DNA of 64,000 nucleotides from Nocardioides yefusunii (GTDB lineage: Bacteria; Actinomycetota; Actinomycetes; Propionibacteriales; Nocardioidaceae), in NCBI RefSeq assembly GCF_004014875.1, contig NZ_CP034929.1:868001-932000 (forward strand). Direction: 5' to 3'. Shown in pieces: positions 29,945 through 38,554 of the stretch. The notes below the pieces were generated by a model that did no database searches, was not told the DNA's origin, and was given only the letters and a program-made list of their open reading frames with translations. The translations under genes were made by a program, and so were the position numbers. The stretch's first letter is position 1; each line of letters begins with the position of its first letter.

Positions 29945-31373
29945 CCTCCGACTCGGCGCGGGTCTGACTGCGCTGGTCCTGGGAATCAGCTCGCTCGGCC
30001 TCGGCCTGGCCGGAACGACGTCGGCCGGTGCGGTGGAGACGCCCGTCGTCACCGAGCCCGCGCAGCCCTCTGACGACCCGAGCCCTGAGCCGCTGCCCAC
30101 CGACGCGCCCTCACCCTCACCCTCGCCTTCGCTCTCGCCCACGGCCTCTCCCGTACCGACGGAGGACCCCGCGCCGGAGGAGGCGGACACCGAACTGGTG
30201 GTCGATGACGCCCAGTTCAACTGGGCCTTGTCGCAGCAGACCAATGCGATGTCGCACAACGTCGGAGCTCCCAACTTCCTGGGCGCTGGCGTGGCCAACC
30301 CGGGACGAGGTGGCGTCGAGCTGACCGAGAGCCGCTGGTCGGCCAAGGCTGGCAACGTCACGGTCCAGAAGCAGGACGCCTCCGGTGCGTGGCGGACCGC
30401 CACGTGGAAGGGCATCCGTACCGACGCTCACGACGCGCCCATCGGCCTCTACGGTCCCTTCAGTGGTCACCGGGTGAACTTCGTGTCCGGCCAGGGCACG
30501 GTGAACCCGGCTGCTGACGACGCCTCGATCCGGTGGAAGGGCACGTTCACGGTCGTCTACTACGGCGGCAACACCGTCTTCACCCTCACCGACCCCGAGA
30601 TGCGCGTGACGAACGGCAAGGGCACCGTGACCGCCACCGCAGGTGGATGGATCGCCGACCGCAACAACCCCAAGCAGTGGGACCCTGCCGTGCCCAAGCG
30701 GGTCACGGTGGCGGACCTCAGCGACGTCGACGTGACCGAGGACGGCGTGGTCGTCACGCCCGACTACGCCGGGGTCAAGATCAAGGGTTCCGAGCCGCAA
30801 CGTCGTACCGGCGAAGGCTGGGGATCATTCCCGCAGAGCCTCATCACCTATCTCGTGCCGCTCAACACCGACCAGTTCTGGTACTCGACCGGACTGCAGT
30901 CCGACTGGACCAAGCTCCCGGCGCCCATCCAGGCCGGGTGGAACGGCCGCCTGCCCGACGTGCCGGGGGAGACCGTCCCGCCGAAGAGCAAGCCGAGCGC
31001 CAAGCCCAGCAACGCGGTGGTCCTGCCGCCCGCCCCGTCGGACGTCGACACCCCCGGCCGAACGACTCCTGCTCCGACCGGGAACGTCGTGCCCTCGCCC
31101 GGTCCGGCAGTCCCGGATCCGCTGCCGTCGGCCCAGACCGCAGGCCAGCCCACCACGGTCCCGTCCGCCAGCGGCCCCGTGCCGTCGGCTGCTGAGCCGT
31201 CGTACCAGGCGTTCGGACCGCACACCACGGTGACGTCCGACGTCGGTGCTCTGCACGCCACCCTCACCTCCGCGACCACCGACGCCGAGGCGGGGTGGTG
31301 GGTCGGAGGCGGCCTCCTCCTCGCCGCCGCCGCCGTGCTCCTGGCACCGACTCCGCGTCGGCGCCCCTCCTGA
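29928..31373 (+). CDS. HtaA-domain heme-binding surface protein (481 aa)
   Basis: A signal peptide is followed by a Pro/Ser-rich spacer, then an HtaA-like domain at about residues 85-300: FNWALSQQTNAMSH at the start, SIRWKGTFTVVYYGGNTVFTLTDP in the middle and VADLSDVDVTEDGVVVTPDY after it. HtaA domains bind heme in Corynebacterium surface proteins. A long Pro/Ser/Thr linker leads to a C-terminal membrane helix (about 455-473) and a basic tail, so it is membrane-anchored. The GTG at 29928 has GAGGGGG upstream and overlaps the previous gene by 17 bases. It would capture heme for HmuTUV. Confidence 0.85.
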   Translation: MRRTPDLRLGAGLTALVLGISSLGLGLAGTTSAGAVETPVVTEPAQPSDDPSPEPLPTDAPSPSPSPSLSPTASPVPTEDPAPEEADTELVVDDAQFNWALSQQTNAMSHNVGAPNFLGAGVANPGRGGVELTESRWSAKAGNVTVQKQDASGAWRTATWKGIRTDAHDAPIGLYGPFSGHRVNFVSGQGTVNPAADDASIRWKGTFTVVYYGGNTVFTLTDPEMRVTNGKGTVTATAGGWIADRNNPKQWDPAVPKRVTVADLSDVDVTEDGVVVTPDYAGVKIKGSEPQRRTGEGWGSFPQSLITYLVPLNTDQFWYSTGLQSDWTKLPAPIQAGWNGRLPDVPGETVPPKSKPSAKPSNAVVLPPAPSDVDTPGRTTPAPTGNVVPSPGPAVPDPLPSAQTAGQPTTVPSASGPVPSAAEPSYQAFGPHTTVTSDVGALHATLTSATTDAEAGWWVGGGLLLAAAAVLLAPTPRRRPS

Positions 31374-31483
31374 CCCCTCCCACCGGTTCGCCGGTGAAAT
31401 CCGCGACAACCGTTCCCTCGGGGACCGGTTGCGATCACAGCGGCTCCTGCTGCGGCCCGAGCCGGAACCCTGAAAGGAAACCA

Positions 31484-33136
31484 ATGAAGACCACCACGAG
31501 CACCCTGCGGCGCGGAATCGCTGCCGCTGTGACGAGCGCTCTCGTCGTCGGCACCGGCGCAGTTCTCGCTGCGCCCGCCAACGCTGACGCGGTCGTCACC
31601 GACGATCTGCGCTGGGGCCTGTCGACCATGGCGTACGGCCACCTCGGTACCAAGACCGCCACCGGCGGGGCATCGGTCGACAACGCGGCCAAGCAGCTGG
31701 TCTTCCCGGTCGTCGCGGCCGAGGTGGCGCCGGACGGCGACCGCATCATCCAGTTCGGCGGCGCGGTCAACGCTGGCTTCGGCTTCGGCGGCTCGATGCT
31801 GTACTCGATCGACATCGTCCGTCCCCGTCTGGTCGTCGAGGCTGACGGTGACGGCCGCCTCGAGGCCACGGTCGGCTCCACCGGAACCCGCACCGATCCC
31901 ACCTTCGCGATGCCGGCCAAGCGCGTCGTCGTTGCCGAGTTCTCCGACGCCGTGGTTGACGAGAACGGCTCGATCACCGCGACCCCCGACTTCGAGGGTG
32001 TGCTTCCGCACGGCTCCGCCGAGGCGATCGCGCTGGGTGTCTCCGCTCCGGCCACCGACACCAAGCCGGCACTGCCGAACGAGGGTGCCTCCTTCCACCC
32101 CGAGTTCCTCGGTGCCCTCCACGCCGACCTGCGTGGCTCGTTCTACAAGTCCGGGGCGACCAGTGACGCCAACAAGGCGCCCGCTGAGATCCAGGCATCG
32201 GTGTCGGCCTTCGCCCCGGTCTCCAAGCCGACCGTGACTGCTTCGGTCGACTCCGTCGACGATGACTTCACCACCATCAAGATCCAGGGCACCAACGTCG
32301 ACCCCGGCAACGCCGGTATCTACGCCTCGCTGGTCGAGGCCGGCGGCCGTATCGACTGGAAGATGGACACCGAGACCGGTACCGCTTCGACGATCCACAC
32401 CATCTACCTCACCACTGCCGCGTTCGTCGGCAAGAACGTCACCGGGTTCGTCACCGTGCCCACCTCCAAGATCGACCCGTCGAAGAAGTACGAGATCCTG
32501 ACCGCGCCGGCCCACGGCAAGGTCAGCCCGCTGCAGGAGGGCCGCACTCCGGCGTTCGCGGTCAGCTTCGCGACGAAGACCGGGCTCAGCGCCAACGTCA
32601 AGACCCCGCGTGCCGTCACCCTGACCGCCAAGGTCACCCCGGGCGTCGCCGGAAAGGTCTCCTTCAAGACCGGTGGCAAGGTCGTCGGCTCCGCAGCCGT
32701 CAAGGGCGGCGTCGCCACCCTGAAGCTCACCGGCCTCACGCCCGGCAAGAAGACCTACACCGCATCGTTCGCTCCGGCTGCCGGCAGCCGCTTCACCGCA
32801 TCGGCTGCGGGCAACATCACCGCGACCGTCGTGAAGGCCACCCCCAAGACCACTCTCAAGGTCACCAAGAAGGCCACGATCAAGAAGGCCGGCAAGGTCA
32901 AGGTCTCCGTCGCGTCGGGCTCGCTCAAGGCAACCGGCAAGGTGAAGGTCTCGATCAAGGCCCCCAACAAGAAGAAGGCCGTCGTCAAGAAGGCCTCGCT
33001 GAAGAAGGGCACCGTCACCGTCGCGCTTCCCAAGGCTGGCAAGAAGGGCACCTACAAGGTGACCGTCACCTACGCAGGCGACAAGAACCTGAAGGCTGCC
33101 AAGAAGGTTACCAAGACCTACAAGGTCAAGAAGTGA
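31484..33136 (+). CDS. Secreted HtaA-domain protein with Ig-like repeats and Lys-rich tail (550 aa)
   Basis: The signal peptide ends near ANA (residue 35). Residues 40-260 form an HtaA-like domain related to that of the preceding protein (DDLRWGLSTMAYGHLG, FGGSMLYSIDIVRPRLVVEADG, VVVAEFSDAVVDENGSITATPDFEGV). About residues 260-350 form a separate beta domain, and 370-550 hold two bacterial Ig-like modules rich in Lys, which could bind anionic wall polymers instead of using a membrane anchor. No C-terminal helix is present. The ATG at 31484 follows AAAGGA; the gap of 110 bases from the previous gene suggests it may also have its own promoter. A terminator follows. Confidence 0.85.
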   Translation: MKTTTSTLRRGIAAAVTSALVVGTGAVLAAPANADAVVTDDLRWGLSTMAYGHLGTKTATGGASVDNAAKQLVFPVVAAEVAPDGDRIIQFGGAVNAGFGFGGSMLYSIDIVRPRLVVEADGDGRLEATVGSTGTRTDPTFAMPAKRVVVAEFSDAVVDENGSITATPDFEGVLPHGSAEAIALGVSAPATDTKPALPNEGASFHPEFLGALHADLRGSFYKSGATSDANKAPAEIQASVSAFAPVSKPTVTASVDSVDDDFTTIKIQGTNVDPGNAGIYASLVEAGGRIDWKMDTETGTASTIHTIYLTTAAFVGKNVTGFVTVPTSKIDPSKKYEILTAPAHGKVSPLQEGRTPAFAVSFATKTGLSANVKTPRAVTLTAKVTPGVAGKVSFKTGGKVVGSAAVKGGVATLKLTGLTPGKKTYTASFAPAAGSRFTASAAGNITATVVKATPKTTLKVTKKATIKKAGKVKVSVASGSLKATGKVKVSIKAPNKKKAVVKKASLKKGTVTVALPKAGKKGTYKVTVTYAGDKNLKAAKKVTKTYKVKK

Positions 33137-33164
33137 CCTGACCACGTGATCTGACGTAGCACGC

Positions 33165-33202
33165 ACGAAGGGCCGGAACTCCGAGGAGTTCCGGCCCTTC
33201 GT
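33165..33202. terminator. Terminator of the heme-uptake operon
   Basis: ACGAAGGGCCGGAACT (33165-33180) and AGTTCCGGCCCTTCGT (33187-33202) pair perfectly over 16 bases. It lies between convergent operons. Confidence 0.87.
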
Positions 33203-33243
33203 CGTTCTCGGGACTGGCCTGCGGGGATGGCCTGCAGGTCGGC

Positions 33244-34053
33244 TCAGGTGAGCGGGACGCCGCGGCGGTGGTACTGCTCCCCGGCGAACGGGCCACCGGG
33301 GTGCAGAGCCTCGAACTCGTCCTCGTCGCGCGCGGGCAGCTCGTCGGCGAAGACAGCCGCGTCGTCGACGGGGGAGTAGCCCAACGCCAGGCCGGGCTCG
33401 AGGTCCCACCAGCCGTCGGTGTTGGCCGAGACGCCGTACAACACCGCGAAGCCCGGAGCCTCGGCGGTGAGCGCCGCGACGACCATCCGGACACAGTCGC
33501 CGGGGGAGAGCCACGTCGCCAGGTGACGACGCGTGGTGGGCCGCTCCAGGAACGAACCGATCCGGCAGGCCACCGCGTCGATGCCGTGGCGGTCGGCGTA
33601 GAGACTCATCACCGCTTCGGCCGCCACCTTGCCCACTCCGTAGAACGTGTCGGGGCGCGGACGGGCGTCGACGCCGAGGACGCCGTCGGTGAGCTCTGTG
33701 CGGACCGTACGCCCCACCGCGTGGTTGGAGGAGGCGTAGACGAAGCGCTGCACACCGTGCGCGACCATCGCGTCCAGCAGGACAGTGGTGGTGAGCACGT
33801 GCGAGGTGAACGACCCGAGCAGGTCGAGTTCGTCGGGGTGCCCGGCGAGGTGGACCACAGCGTCGGGCACCACGGCCGCGAGCACCGAGTCGGTCCAGGC
33901 AGCGTCGGAGCAGTCCCCGACGTGCCACGCCACCGCACCGCTCCACGAGGCGTCGACGAGGTCGACACCGACGACGTCGTGGCCGGCCGCGACGAGCGCG
34001 GGTCCGACGGTGCGGCCGATCGAGCCGGCCGCACCGGTCAGGAGGACGCGCAT
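33244..34053 (-). CDS. NAD(P)-dependent epimerase/dehydratase-family oxidoreductase, uronate dehydrogenase-like (269 aa)
   Basis: An extended SDR with the nucleotide-binding GAAGSIG at residues 8-14 and the catalytic Y-x3-K in FYGVGKVAAE. Several segments (YASSNHAVG, RIGSFLERPTTRRHLATWLSP, VLYGVSANTDGWWDL) resemble uronate dehydrogenases, which oxidise uronic acids to lactones, better than sugar epimerases. The start shares one base with the stop of the upstream purine nucleoside phosphorylase gene, so both are on one transcript even though no pathway link is obvious. Substrate remains uncertain. Confidence 0.82.
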   Translation of the reverse strand: MRVLLTGAAGSIGRTVGPALVAAGHDVVGVDLVDASWSGAVAWHVGDCSDAAWTDSVLAAVVPDAVVHLAGHPDELDLLGSFTSHVLTTTVLLDAMVAHGVQRFVYASSNHAVGRTVRTELTDGVLGVDARPRPDTFYGVGKVAAEAVMSLYADRHGIDAVACRIGSFLERPTTRRHLATWLSPGDCVRMVVAALTAEAPGFAVLYGVSANTDGWWDLEPGLALGYSPVDDAAVFADELPARDEDEFEALHPGGPFAGEQYHRRGVPLT

Positions 34054-34853
34054 CAGATCTGCGGAACCAGCTGGGTGAGCAGCGAACCCATGCGGGTGGC
34101 GGCGGACCGGCCGGCCTCGAGAACCTCTTCGTGGTTCAGGGGCTCGCCGGTCATGCCGGCGGCGGCGTTGGTGACCAGGCTGATGCCCAGGATCTCCAGA
34201 CCGGACTGGCGGGCGGCGATCGCCTCCAGCGTGGTGGACATGCCGACGAGGTCAGCGCCCCAGGTGCGGAACATGCGGATCTCGGCCGGGGTCTCGTAGT
34301 GCGGGCCCGGGGTCTGGACGTAGACGCCCTCGTCGAGGGTCGGGTCGATCTGCTGGGCGATCTCGCGCAGGCGCGGCGAGTACAGGTCGGTGAGGTCGAC
34401 GAAGTTGGCGCCCTCGATGGGGGAGTGGCCCGTGGAGTTGATGTGGTCGCTGATCAGGACCGGGGTGCCGGGGGCCCAGGCGGGGTTGAGTCCGCCACAG
34501 CCGTTGGTCAGCACGATCGCGCGGCACCCGGCGGCGGCAGCGGTGCGGACCGGGTGGACGACGGCGCGGACGCCCTTGCCCTCGTAGAAGTGAGTGCGGG
34601 ACAGGAAGACGAGGACGTTCTTGTCGCCGACCTTGATCGAGCGGATCTTGCCGGAGTGTCCCTGGACACCGGCAGCGTGGAAGCCGGGCAGGTCGGTGGT
34701 GTTGATCTCGGCGGTGGCGGGTCCCAGCGCGTCGACGGCGGGGAGCCAGCCGGACCCGAGGACGAGTGCAGTGTCGTGGCTCTCGACTCCGGTCAGTTCC
34801 CGGAGGGTGGCGGCGGCCTGGTCGGCCAGGGCGAAGGGATCGTTCTCGGTCAC
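34053..34853 (-). CDS. Purine-nucleoside phosphorylase (266 aa)
   Basis: This is the trimeric PNP family. It shows the phosphate-binding GSGW loop near the N-terminus, HSGKI, SRTHFYEGK, LTNGCGGLNP, LISDHIN, TPGPHYETPAE and GADLVGMSTTLEAIAAR, then TNAAAGM. It splits purine (deoxy)nucleosides with phosphate into base and (deoxy)ribose-1-phosphate, feeding the mutase and deoC route. The frame is open to 35024, but the GTG at 34853 gives the normal family length. It is the first gene of a two-gene operon with the SDR gene and diverges from the FUSC-type gene. Confidence 0.92.
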   Translation of the reverse strand: MTENDPFALADQAAATLRELTGVESHDTALVLGSGWLPAVDALGPATAEINTTDLPGFHAAGVQGHSGKIRSIKVGDKNVLVFLSRTHFYEGKGVRAVVHPVRTAAAAGCRAIVLTNGCGGLNPAWAPGTPVLISDHINSTGHSPIEGANFVDLTDLYSPRLREIAQQIDPTLDEGVYVQTPGPHYETPAEIRMFRTWGADLVGMSTTLEAIAARQSGLEILGISLVTNAAAGMTGEPLNHEEVLEAGRSAATRMGSLLTQLVPQI

Positions 34854-35100
34854 GGGTCGATCGTAGGCAGGCGAGTGCTGCAGCAGCACGCCGGCGAAGC
34901 CTTCCGTGAGGTGCCGATGCGGAGTCGTTACACGTGGGGCCTCTCGACCTCTGTCCGATGTCGTCCATGTTTCATCCATCTGTGGCGCTCGCCACAGGAG
35001 TCGTTCGCCTGCGCCTGAGGTCACTCCCGCCGTGTCACGCCGGGGTTACGCCGGGGCCAAACGTTTGCGCGTGCTCGCGCCGCAGCGGGAGGATCGGGGC

Positions 35101-36210
35101 GTGGCAGCAGACCGACCCTTCCCCCACCTGCCCGCCGTCCTCCCCAAACTGACGCTGGCAGAACGCCTCCGTCTGGTTCGCGGACGGTGGCGACTGCTGG
35201 TGCGCCTCGCAGGCGCCACCGCTCTGGCCTACGCCTTCTCCACCCACGTGCTGGGCCACGAACAGGCATTCTTCGCGCCCGTGGCAGCCGTGGTGGTGCT
35301 GCTCGGAGGCGTCGGACTGAGGCATCGCATGCTCGTCGACCTGATCCTCGGTGTCGCGATCGGTGTCCTCGTCACCGAGGGCCTCATCCACGTCATCGGC
35401 CGAGGCACCTGGCAGTTGGCTCTCGTCGTCGTGCTGGTCACTGCCTCGGCCGTGTTCAGTGGCCTCAAGGGCGTCGCTCTCACCCAGGCCGCCAACTCAG
35501 GTGTGCTGCTGACGGCCATCGTCCCCGTCGTGGGGGCCGCCAACCCTGCCGTCACCCGCTTCGCCGATTCGCTCGTCGGTGGTCTGGCAGCACTCGTGCT
35601 GCTGGTGCTGTTCCCCCGCAACGCCCGACGCGACCTCGACCTGGAGGTTCGCCCCCTGCTCGCCTCGCTCCAAGGTGTGTTGACGACCCTGGCCGAGTCG
35701 ATGCGCAACGCCGACCCCGCTGCGGCGCAGGCCGCCCTGACGCGAGCCCGTGGGCTGCAGGGAAAGATCAACTCCGCCATCACGACTGCGGCCAATGCGC
35801 GCGAGGCCGCGAACCTCTCGCCCACCCGATGGCGCCAGCGCGAGGACATCGAGCGCTACACGGTCGTGCTCGGTGACATCGACAACGCGATCCGGGACGC
35901 CCGCGTCCTGGCGCGCCGGGTCGGCACGATGATGCGACTGGGGGAGAACCCCGGAGCCCACCTCGCTGCCGCCGTCGACGGTCTCGCCGAAGGCGTCGGC
36001 GTCTTCCAGGACGTCCTCGCCGACCCTGGCGAGCGGGCCCGGGCAGAGAAGGCGCTGATCAACTCGGTGAAGATCGCGATGGATGCGCTCACCGACGAGA
36101 TGACCCTCAATCGGGCCGCGGTGGCGGCGCAGGTGCGCTCGCTGGCTGCAGACGTGCTCTTCGCCGGTGGCATGACCCGTGACGAGCTGGACGTGCGCCT
36201 GCGGTTCTGA
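35101..36210 (+). CDS. FUSC/aromatic acid exporter-family membrane protein (369 aa)
   Basis: About six hydrophobic segments fill residues 40-185 (ATALAYAFSTHVLGHEQAFF, VVVLLGGVGLRHR, LVDLILGVAIGVLVTEGLIH and others). A long soluble, helical C-terminal half follows. This half-FUSC plan is typical of the ArAE_1/aromatic acid exporter family of Gram-positive bacteria; substrates are generally unknown. The GTG at 35101 has GGGAGGA seven bases upstream; the longer frame from 34906 would add an unlikely Arg-rich segment. It stands alone. Confidence 0.82.
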   Translation: MAADRPFPHLPAVLPKLTLAERLRLVRGRWRLLVRLAGATALAYAFSTHVLGHEQAFFAPVAAVVVLLGGVGLRHRMLVDLILGVAIGVLVTEGLIHVIGRGTWQLALVVVLVTASAVFSGLKGVALTQAANSGVLLTAIVPVVGAANPAVTRFADSLVGGLAALVLLVLFPRNARRDLDLEVRPLLASLQGVLTTLAESMRNADPAAAQAALTRARGLQGKINSAITTAANAREAANLSPTRWRQREDIERYTVVLGDIDNAIRDARVLARRVGTMMRLGENPGAHLAAAVDGLAEGVGVFQDVLADPGERARAEKALINSVKIAMDALTDEMTLNRAAVAAQVRSLAADVLFAGGMTRDELDVRLRF

Positions 36211-36242
36211 GGTCGGCCGCCGTCCCTCGGGGAGCCGAGGAG

Positions 36243-36695
36243 TCAGTGGCCGATCGAGCGGCAGGGGCGGTTGCGCAGTGCGGCGACGTAGTCCTTGGGG
36301 GCGTCGGCCGCCTCGGCGGCGTCTGCGATGACGCCGAGGTAGGAGGCGCTCGGCAGGCCGCCCTCGTAGGCGTCGAGGACGTAGGTCCATGCCAGGACCT
36401 CGCCGTTCATGGTCGCCACCCGGACCTTGGCCTTGCGGTAGAGGCCGGTGTCGGCGGACTCCCAGCCGTCAAGGGCCAGTTCGTCCTCCTCGGTGACGTC
36501 GTAGAGCGCCACGAACACCTGATCGATCGGGTCCTCGACGAGGGTGGCCAGCGATCCGTCCCACCCGTGCTCCTCCCCGCCGAACGTCAGGCGCCAGCCC
36601 GTCAGCCAGCCCGTGCCACGCAGGGGGGAGTGCGGACACCGGCTGCCCATCCGAGCGGGGTCGAGGTTGGTGCCGTAGGCGGCGTAGAGGCTCAC
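36243..36695 (-). CDS. Gamma-glutamylcyclotransferase-like protein (150 aa)
   Basis: The N-terminal YAAYGTNLDPARM is the substrate loop of the GGCT/AIG2 fold, and the central segment around ALYDVTEEDELALDGWE includes the acidic residue used as general base in the family. Such proteins cyclise gamma-glutamyl groups to 5-oxoproline; the true substrate in actinobacteria is not established. The protein is soluble and of normal length. It diverges from lpdA. Confidence 0.8.
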   Translation of the reverse strand: MSLYAAYGTNLDPARMGSRCPHSPLRGTGWLTGWRLTFGGEEHGWDGSLATLVEDPIDQVFVALYDVTEEDELALDGWESADTGLYRKAKVRVATMNGEVLAWTYVLDAYEGGLPSASYLGVIADAAEAADAPKDYVAALRNRPCRSIGH

Positions 36696-36868
36696 GTCCG
36701 GCAGCGTAGCGCCGACGCACGCCTGGTGAGCGCAAGGGACCGACGCCTACCCCGAACGGGGGAGCCGCGTTGCGCGAAGGGGTGGCGAGTGGTGCAGGTC
36801 GCACGTGCGCGCGTGCGGAGTGGGGCGGGGGTGCTGCGTCTGGGAGGGGAGGGCATATCCTTGTGGGC

Positions 36869-38275
36869 GTGACTGACTCCGCGACTCACTTCGACGTTGT
36901 TGTCCTCGGCGCTGGCCCTGGTGGTTATGTTGCCGCCATCCGCGCCGCCCAGCTCGGCAAGAAGGTTGCCGTGGTGGAGAAGCAGTACTGGGGCGGTGTC
37001 TGCCTCAACGTTGGCTGCATTCCCTCCAAGGCTCTCCTCAAGAACGCCGAGCTGGCGCACCTCCTCACCCACGACAAGGCCAAGTACGGCATCGAGGGTG
37101 ACGCCACCATGTCCTACGGCCCGACGCACAAGCGTTCGCGCCAGGTGAGCGCAGGGATCGTCAAGGGCATCCACTTCCTCATGAAGAAGAACAAGATCAC
37201 CGAGGTCGACGGCTGGGGCACCATCACGTCCCCGACCTCCCTCTCGGTGGCGCTCAACAACGGTGAGACCCAGACCCTCACCTTCAACGACCTGATCATC
37301 GCCACCGGCGCGACCGTCCGCATGCTCCCGGGCATCGAGGTCTCGCAGAACGTGGTCACCTACGAGGAGCAGATCCTCGACGCCGAGCTCCCCAAGTCGA
37401 TCGTCATCGGTGGATCCGGCGCCATCGGCGTCGAGTTCGCCTACGTGATGAAGAACTTCGGTGTGGACGTCACCATCGTCGAGTTCGCGGACCGCATGGT
37501 CCCGGCCGAGGACGCTGACATCTCCAAGGAGCTCCTCAAGCACTACAAGAAGCTGGGCGTCAAGATCCTCCTCTCGACCAAGGTCGAGAAGGTCGAGGAC
37601 ACCGGCTCCGGCGTCCGCGTCACCGTCTCCCCGGCTGCCGGTGGCGAGTCCACCGTCATCGAGGCCGACAAGATGCTCGCCGCCTTCGGTTTCGCTCCCC
37701 GCATCACCGGCTACGGCCTCGAGACCATCGGTGTCGAGACCGAGCGCGGCGCGATCAAGGTCGACGCCCGCGGTCGCACCAACGTCCCCAACGTGTGGGC
37801 CATCGGTGACGTCACCGGCAAGATGATGCTCGCTCACGTGGCCGAGGCCATGGCCGTCGTCGCCGCCGAGACCATGGCTGGTGTCGAGACCATGGAGATC
37901 GACTTCGACATGATCCCGCGCGCCACCTACTGCCACCCGCAGATCGGCTCGTTCGGTTACTCCGAGCAGCAGGCCAAGGACAAGGGCTACGACGTCAAGA
38001 CCTCGGTCTTCCCGTTCTCCGCCAACGGCAAGGCTGCCGGCCTGGGCGAGACCGCTGGTTTCGTCAAGATCGTCGCCGACGCCAAGTACAACGAGATCCT
38101 CGGCGCCCACATGATCGGCCCGGACGTCACCGAGATGATGCCGGTCCTGACCCTGGCTCAGCGCTTCGACCTCACCGCTGACGAGGTCGGCCGCAACATC
38201 TTCGCGCACCCGACCCTGTCGGAGGCCGTCAAGGAGGCCGTCGAAGGCATCGCCGGCCACATGATCAACTTCTGA
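36869..38275 (+). CDS. lpdA: Dihydrolipoyl dehydrogenase (468 aa)
   Basis: The FAD-site GAGPGGY is at residues 14-20, the redox disulfide in [13 protein letters not shown] is Cys45/Cys50, the NAD site is [11 protein letters not shown] near 181, and the C-terminal [11 protein letters not shown] carries the His-Glu pair of the active enzyme. It is the E3 component of pyruvate and 2-oxoglutarate dehydrogenase complexes. The GTG at 36869 lies only about 10 bases after a TATCCT box, so the mRNA may be leaderless. The longer frame from 36770 is unlikely. A terminator follows. Confidence 0.95.
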   Translation: MTDSATHFDVVVLGAGPGGYVAAIRAAQLGKKVAVVEKQYWGGVCLNVGCIPSKALLKNAELAHLLTHDKAKYGIEGDATMSYGPTHKRSRQVSAGIVKGIHFLMKKNKITEVDGWGTITSPTSLSVALNNGETQTLTFNDLIIATGATVRMLPGIEVSQNVVTYEEQILDAELPKSIVIGGSGAIGVEFAYVMKNFGVDVTIVEFADRMVPAEDADISKELLKHYKKLGVKILLSTKVEKVEDTGSGVRVTVSPAAGGESTVIEADKMLAAFGFAPRITGYGLETIGVETERGAIKVDARGRTNVPNVWAIGDVTGKMMLAHVAEAMAVVAAETMAGVETMEIDFDMIPRATYCHPQIGSFGYSEQQAKDKGYDVKTSVFPFSANGKAAGLGETAGFVKIVADAKYNEILGAHMIGPDVTEMMPVLTLAQRFDLTADEVGRNIFAHPTLSEAVKEAVEGIAGHMINF

Positions 38276-38294
38276 TCGAAGGCCACCGCGTGAC

Positions 38295-38330
38295 CCGGCT
38301 CCCCACCTGCATCTGCAGGCGGGGAGCCGG
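38295..38330 (+). terminator. Terminator after lpdA
   Basis: CCGGCTCCCC and GGGGAGCCGG form the outer stem, with an inner ACCTGC/GCAGGC extension. Confidence 0.8.
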
Positions 38331-38554
38331 TCCCGTTCCGGCACCAAGGCCGTGACCTGGCCGTGACCTCGTATCCCCCGGGCCGTGATCTCAGCGAGTC
38401 CGAGGGGGAGGCCACAGGAGCACGACCTGCTCGACATGCGTCACCCGCAGTACCGTCACCACCAGGACCGGTCTGCAGCAGATCCTGCATTCCCCCCCCA
38501 GCACTGCACTCCCCAGCACTGCACACAGCACTACAGAGGAACAGAGGCACCGAC

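Noticed and set aside
30848..33946. A 1,032-codon open frame on the minus strand opposite the HtaA-type genes
   Set aside because: It mirrors well-supported plus-strand genes, has an extremely biased composition and no family resemblance. Long antisense frames are expected in DNA this GC-rich.
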